Source: Thermoanaerobaculales bacterium
Lineage (GTDB): Bacteria > Acidobacteriota > Thermoanaerobaculia > Thermoanaerobaculales > Sulfomarinibacteraceae
Length of the DNA stretch: 6,407 nucleotides
Direction of reading: 5' to 3'
Assembly (NCBI GenBank): GCA_025456385.1
Contig: JALOKS010000157.1
Coordinates: forward strand, 1-6,407
Below, one piece after another: positions 1-6,407 of the stretch; within the stretch, counting starts at the first letter, position 1; each line of letters begins with the position of its first letter. The notes below the pieces were generated by a model that ran no database searches, had not been told where the DNA came from, and saw only the letters and a program-made list of their open reading frames with translations. Both the position numbers and the translations under genes were made by a program.

Positions 1-2946
<2,946 letters not shown>

Positions 2947-2973
2947 GCCGCGGCCGGCTGCAGGAATCTTCAC

Positions 2974-3012
2974 CGGCCGCCCCCCCCGGGGGGGGGTGGC
3001 CGTTTTTGTTTT
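2974..3012 (+). terminator. Strong Rho-independent terminator after rpoC
   Basis: The hairpin begins 28 bases after the rpoC stop. C2974-C2978 pairs with G2998-G3002, G2979 wobbles with U2997, and the run C2980-C2987 pairs into G2988-G2996, giving a stem of up to about 13 pairs with a 3-5 base loop. It is followed directly by the T-rich tract TTTTTGTTTT (3003-3012). This is a textbook intrinsic terminator for transcripts from the left. There is no A-rich tract on the other side, so I do not call it bidirectional. It should end most rpoBC transcription before rpsL. The C8G9 core is prone to sequencing-length error, but the hairpin survives a one-base change in either run. Confidence 0.9.
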
Positions 3013-3033
3013 CTGTCCCGCTTCCGCTCCTGC

Positions 3034-3044
3034 GTCCGCGTCCG
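3034..3044. repeat. Inverted copy of the hexamer repeat (GTCCGCGTCCG)
   Basis: This 11-base sequence is the exact reverse complement of CGGACGCGGAC, which occurs twice downstream in the tandem array (3124-3134 and 3136-3146). The arms could pair across about 79 bases to form a long-range stem in DNA or RNA. If transcription stops at the rpoC terminator, such RNA would come only from readthrough. Confidence 0.75.
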
Positions 3045-3123
3045 CCCCCGGGGATCGCCGACGGCCAACCGTGTCCGGGACGGCTGCCGCTGCCCGCTGT
3101 CTCGGATCCTGCCACTCTGGCAT

Positions 3124-3153
3124 CGGACGCGGACTCGGACGCGGACCCGGACA
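3124..3153. repeat. Tandem hexamer repeat, five copies of CGGACN
   Basis: Five uninterrupted units occupy 30 bases: CGGACG, CGGACT, CGGACG, CGGACC and CGGACA. Only the sixth base varies. The array ends 35 bases before the promoter -35 element. It is a simple sequence repeat, possibly variable in copy number. No function can be assigned from one locus. Confidence 0.9.
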
Positions 3154-3188
3154 CCCAAGGCGGGCCCCCCGAAACGCCCTTGCCCCGC

Positions 3189-3217
3189 TTGACAGAACCG
3201 GGCATTGCCGGTATTCT
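3189..3217 (+). promoter_or_regulatory. Predicted sigma70-type promoter of the rpsL-rpsG-fusA-tuf operon
   Basis: A perfect TTGACA -35 box (3189-3194) is followed by a 17-base spacer and TATTCT (3212-3217), which matches four of six -10 consensus positions including the key TA and final T. The start would be near 3223-3225, leaving a leader of about 87 bases before rpsL. The placement, just after a terminator and just before a highly expressed operon, supports the call. The spacer contains an inverted repeat ACCGG-N6-CCGGT (3197-3212) that could bind a regulator. This is a sequence prediction only. Confidence 0.72.
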
Positions 3218-3242
3218 TCCGCGGCTCTGGCTCAGAACCGGG
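3193..3242 (+). repeat. Ten-base direct repeat CAGAACCGGG flanking the predicted start site
   Basis: CAGAACCGGG occurs at 3193-3202, overlapping the end of the -35 box and the spacer, and again at 3233-3242, about ten bases into the predicted transcript. The copies are exactly 40 bases apart, close to four helical turns. They could be paired operator sites or a chance duplication; the sequence alone does not decide. Confidence 0.6.
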
Positions 3243-3256
3243 GCGCCTATGTTCGC

Positions 3257-3284
3257 GGGGTTGCCGGGTGGCACCCCCATCCGG
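3257..3284 (+). promoter_or_regulatory. Two mutually exclusive hairpins in the rpsL leader
   Basis: Hairpin A pairs 3257-3265 with 3270-3277: eight pairs, one bulged U at 3261, loop GGGU. Hairpin B pairs 3264-3271 with 3277-3284: eight pairs including one G-U, loop CACCC. They share 3264-3277, so only one can form. Neither is followed by a T-run, so they are not intrinsic terminators. They end 17 bases before the rpsL Shine-Dalgarno. A role in ribosomal-protein autoregulation is possible but inferred. Confidence 0.5.
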
Positions 3285-3301
3285 ATTCAGAAACCCGAGC
3301 A

Positions 3302-3306
3302 GGGAG
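3302..3306 (+). promoter_or_regulatory. Shine-Dalgarno of rpsL
   Basis: GGGAG lies five bases before ATG 3312. It decides the start: the reading frame stays open upstream and has another in-frame ATG at 3249, but only 3312 gives the standard S12 N-terminus at normal length. Confidence 0.85.
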
Positions 3307-3311
3307 CGATC

Positions 3312-3686
3312 ATGCCGACGATCTCGCAGCTGGTCCGAGAGGGCCGCAGGATGTCGACCGACAAGACGAAGAGCCCGGCGCTGCAGTCCTGTCCGCAGCG
3401 GCGCGGGGTCTGCACGCGCGTCTTCACGACCACGCCCAAGAAGCCGAACTCGGCGCTCCGCAAGGTCGCCCGCGTGCGTCTGACGAACGGCATCGAGGTC
3501 ACGGCGTACATCCCGGGTGAGGGACACAACCTGCAGGAGCACTCGCAGGTCATGATCAGAGGCGGGCGCGTCAAGGATCTGCCGGGCGTCCGCTACCACA
3601 TCATCCGCGGCACCATGGACAGCCAGGGTGTCGAGGGCCGCCGCCAGCGCCGCTCGAAGTACGGCGCCAAGCGGCCCAAGAACTAG
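3312..3686 (+). CDS. rpsL: 30S ribosomal protein S12
   Basis: S12 sits at the 30S decoding centre, contributes to tRNA selection accuracy and is the classical target of streptomycin-resistance mutations. The product is 124 residues, the same length as E. coli S12 and alignable to it without gaps. Conserved blocks include CPQRRGVCTRV (27-37), TTTPKKPNSALRK (39-51), GEGHNLQEHS (69-78) and the GGRVKDLPGVRYH loop (84-96). Lys43, Lys88 and Pro91 are the wild-type residues at the main streptomycin-resistance positions. Asp89 is the residue that is beta-methylthiolated in many bacteria. ATG 3312 is chosen for its Shine-Dalgarno and the family N-terminus (MPTISQLVR). It is the first gene of the predicted str transcript. 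Its stop codon overlaps the rpsG ribosome binding site, so the two are probably translationally coupled. Confidence 0.98.
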   Translation: MPTISQLVREGRRMSTDKTKSPALQSCPQRRGVCTRVFTTTPKKPNSALRKVARVRLTNGIEVTAYIPGEGHNLQEHSQVMIRGGRVKDLPGVRYHIIRGTMDSQGVEGRRQRRSKYGAKRPKN

Positions 3687-3690
3687 GAGG
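3685..3690 (+). promoter_or_regulatory. Shine-Dalgarno of rpsG overlapping the rpsL stop codon
   Basis: AGGAGG uses the last two bases of the rpsL TAG and sits six bases before the rpsG ATG. A ribosome terminating on rpsL would cover this site, which favours coupled re-initiation. Confidence 0.85.
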
Positions 3691-3696
3691 GGCTCG

Positions 3697-4167
3697 ATGC
3701 CTCGGCGTGCAAGCATCGACAAGCGCGAGGTCCTGCCGGACCCGGTCTACAACTCGCGCCTGGTCACCAAGTTCATCAGCAACGTCCAGACCCGCGGCAA
3801 GAAGTCGGTGGCCGAGCGGATCTTCTACGGCGCCCTGGGCCTGATCGAGGAGCGCACCGGCGACGACCCGCTGAAGGTCTTCAAGCGTGCGGTCGAGAAC
3901 TCGAAGCCCCAGGTCGAGGTCAAGTCGCGCCGGGTCGGCGGCTCCACCTACCAGGTCCCGGTCGAGGTCAGCAGCGACCGCCAGCAGGCGCTGGCGATCC
4001 GTTGGCTGATCGGCTTCTCCAAGGCGCGGCACGAGAAGACCATGATGCAGAAGCTCGCGGGCGAGTTCCTCGATGCCGCCGGCAACCGCGGCGGCACGAT
4101 CAAGAAGCGCGATGACACCCATCGCATGGCCGAGGCGAACAAGGCGTTCGCCCACTATCGCTGGTAG
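3697..4167 (+). CDS. rpsG: 30S ribosomal protein S7
   Basis: S7 is the primary binding protein that nucleates assembly of the 3' major domain of 16S rRNA and lies near the E-site tRNA in the 30S head. The product is 156 residues, the standard length. It begins MPRRASIDKREVLPDP. It contains the RNA-binding beta-hairpin EVKSRRVGGSTYQVPVEV (residues 74-91) and ends with the conserved HRMAEANKAFAHYRW. ATG 3697 has an AGGAGG site six bases upstream and is ten bases past rpsL. In E. coli, S7 is the translational repressor of the str operon and binds an rpsL-rpsG intercistronic region of about 100 bases. Here that gap is only ten bases, so any autoregulation must use another site. No anomalies in length or conserved residues. 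Confidence 0.98.
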   Translation: MPRRASIDKREVLPDPVYNSRLVTKFISNVQTRGKKSVAERIFYGALGLIEERTGDDPLKVFKRAVENSKPQVEVKSRRVGGSTYQVPVEVSSDRQQALAIRWLIGFSKARHEKTMMQKLAGEFLDAAGNRGGTIKKRDDTHRMAEANKAFAHYRW

Positions 4168-4217
4168 CGGAGGCTCTCAGGCTCGTTTCGTCGAGTGCGC
4201 AGGAGATCTTTGAAAAC
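4168..4217 (+). other. rpsG-fusA intergenic spacer with fusA ribosome binding site
   Basis: This 50-base gap has no convincing promoter or terminator. It holds a weak hairpin, CTCG (4182-4185) with CGAG (4192-4195) around a six-base loop. The candidate fusA Shine-Dalgarno AGGAG (4201-4205) lies 12 bases before ATG 4218, longer than usual, and the intervening bases are AT-rich (TCTTTGAAAAC), which should keep the start unpaired. Confidence 0.6.
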
Positions 4218-6306
<2,089 letters not shown>

Positions 6307-6308
<2 letters not shown>

Positions 6309-6313
6309 GGAGG
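6307..6313 (+). promoter_or_regulatory. Shine-Dalgarno of tuf overlapping the fusA stop codon
   Basis: AAGGAGG includes the last two bases of the fusA TAA and lies five bases before ATG 6319. It repeats the stop/Shine-Dalgarno overlap seen at rpsL-rpsG and is a near-perfect anti-Shine-Dalgarno match, as expected for a very highly expressed gene. Confidence 0.85.
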
Positions 6314-6318
6314 CAGGA

Positions 6319-6407
6319 ATGGCCAAGGCGAAGTTCGAGCGGACGAAGCCGCACGTGAACATCGGGACCATTGGTCACGTGGACCATGGGAAGACGACGT
6401 TGACGGC
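6319..6407 (+). CDS. tuf: Translation elongation factor Tu (3'-truncated by the window edge)
   Basis: EF-Tu is the GTPase that delivers aminoacyl-tRNA to the ribosomal A site. Only 29 complete codons are present. The peptide [20 protein letters not shown] is the typical bacterial EF-Tu N-terminus, and the P-loop GHVDHGKT spans residues 19-26, with Lys25 and Thr26 the phosphate- and Mg-binding residues. The order fusA-tuf with a ten-base gap is the standard str operon end. Codon choice in this short piece leans to G-ending codons (four of five Thr are ACG; GGG, GGT, ATT, CAT and TTG appear), unlike the C-ending preference in rpoC and fusA. Whether the genome has a second tuf copy cannot be told from here. 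Confidence 0.97.

Larger units (their letters stand above)
3013..3188. other. Non-coding GC-rich low-complexity spacer
   Basis: This stretch separates the terminator from the promoter. I see no gene with a plausible start, ribosome binding site and conserved protein. Frames stay open only because stop codons are rare at this GC content, and their conceptual products are runs of Asp/Ser/Pro or Arg/Val from the hexamer repeat. It contains the CGGACN tandem array, its inverted counterpart near 3034, a CCCCGGGG palindrome (3046-3053) and overlapping weak 4-bp hairpins within 3061-3083 (ACGG/CCGT pairings). Confidence 0.7.

Noticed and set aside
3249..3311. In-frame upstream ATG that would add 21 residues to S12
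   Set aside because: No convincing Shine-Dalgarno precedes it. The added residues have no counterpart in S12, the segment contains the leader hairpins, and ATG 3312 gives the exact 124-residue family length.
2996..3520. Long + strand frames across the spacer running into or over rpsL
   Set aside because: They begin in the terminator T-tract and read the hexamer array as Ser/Asp/Pro repeats or rpsL out of frame. There is no ribosome binding site and no conserved protein.
3312..3686. Streptomycin-resistance variant of S12
   Set aside because: Lys43, Lys88 and Pro91 are all the wild-type residues at the classical resistance positions.
4182..4195. Hairpin CTCG/CGAG between rpsG and fusA
   Set aside because: Only four to five pairs with a six-base loop and no T-tract. 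Too weak to call a terminator or attenuator.
6372..6386. Inverted repeat TGGTC-ACGTG-GACCA near the start of tuf
   Set aside because: It falls exactly on codons for the invariant GHVDHG motif of EF-Tu, so the coding constraint explains it.

Overview
The window is a stretch of core information-processing genes from a GC-rich bacterium, all on the + strand. In order they are the C-terminal two-thirds of rpoC (RNA polymerase beta'), a 365-base spacer, then rpsL (S12), rpsG (S7), fusA (EF-G) and the first 29 codons of tuf (EF-Tu). This is the widespread rpoBC / str-operon arrangement. Third codon positions are almost all G or C. Beta' carries an E. coli-like insertion inside the trigger loop (SI3), so a Gram-negative lineage is likely, but its ppGpp site 1 residues differ from E. 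coli, which argues against a close gammaproteobacterial relative. A deltaproteobacterial, acidobacterial or similar GC-rich lineage would fit. I cannot place the organism more precisely from sequence alone.

Region by region: 1-2946 is rpoC, open at the left edge, with the catalytic Mg-binding loop, rim helices, bridge helix, second zinc site, trigger loop with SI3 and a complete C-terminus. Bases 2947-3311 are the only substantial non-coding stretch. It starts with a very strong intrinsic terminator built around a C8G9 block, continues with low-complexity GC-rich DNA holding a five-copy hexamer repeat and its inverted counterpart, and ends with a good sigma70-type promoter and a short leader with two mutually exclusive hairpins. 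From 3312 to the right edge lie rpsL, rpsG, fusA and tuf. Two of the three junctions are only 10 bases long, and there the stop codon overlaps the next gene's Shine-Dalgarno sequence.

Together the genes make the catalytic subunit of transcription, two 30S proteins (decoding-centre S12 and 3'-domain organiser S7) and the two elongation GTPases. The terminator plus promoter between rpoC and rpsL suggests that RNA polymerase and str transcription are at least partly separate here.

I found no accessory genes, mobile elements, CRISPR arrays, RNA genes or candidate new system. The most interesting material is the regulatory architecture of the rpoC-rpsL spacer and a few lineage-specific substitutions in beta'. 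These are modest observations, not discoveries.
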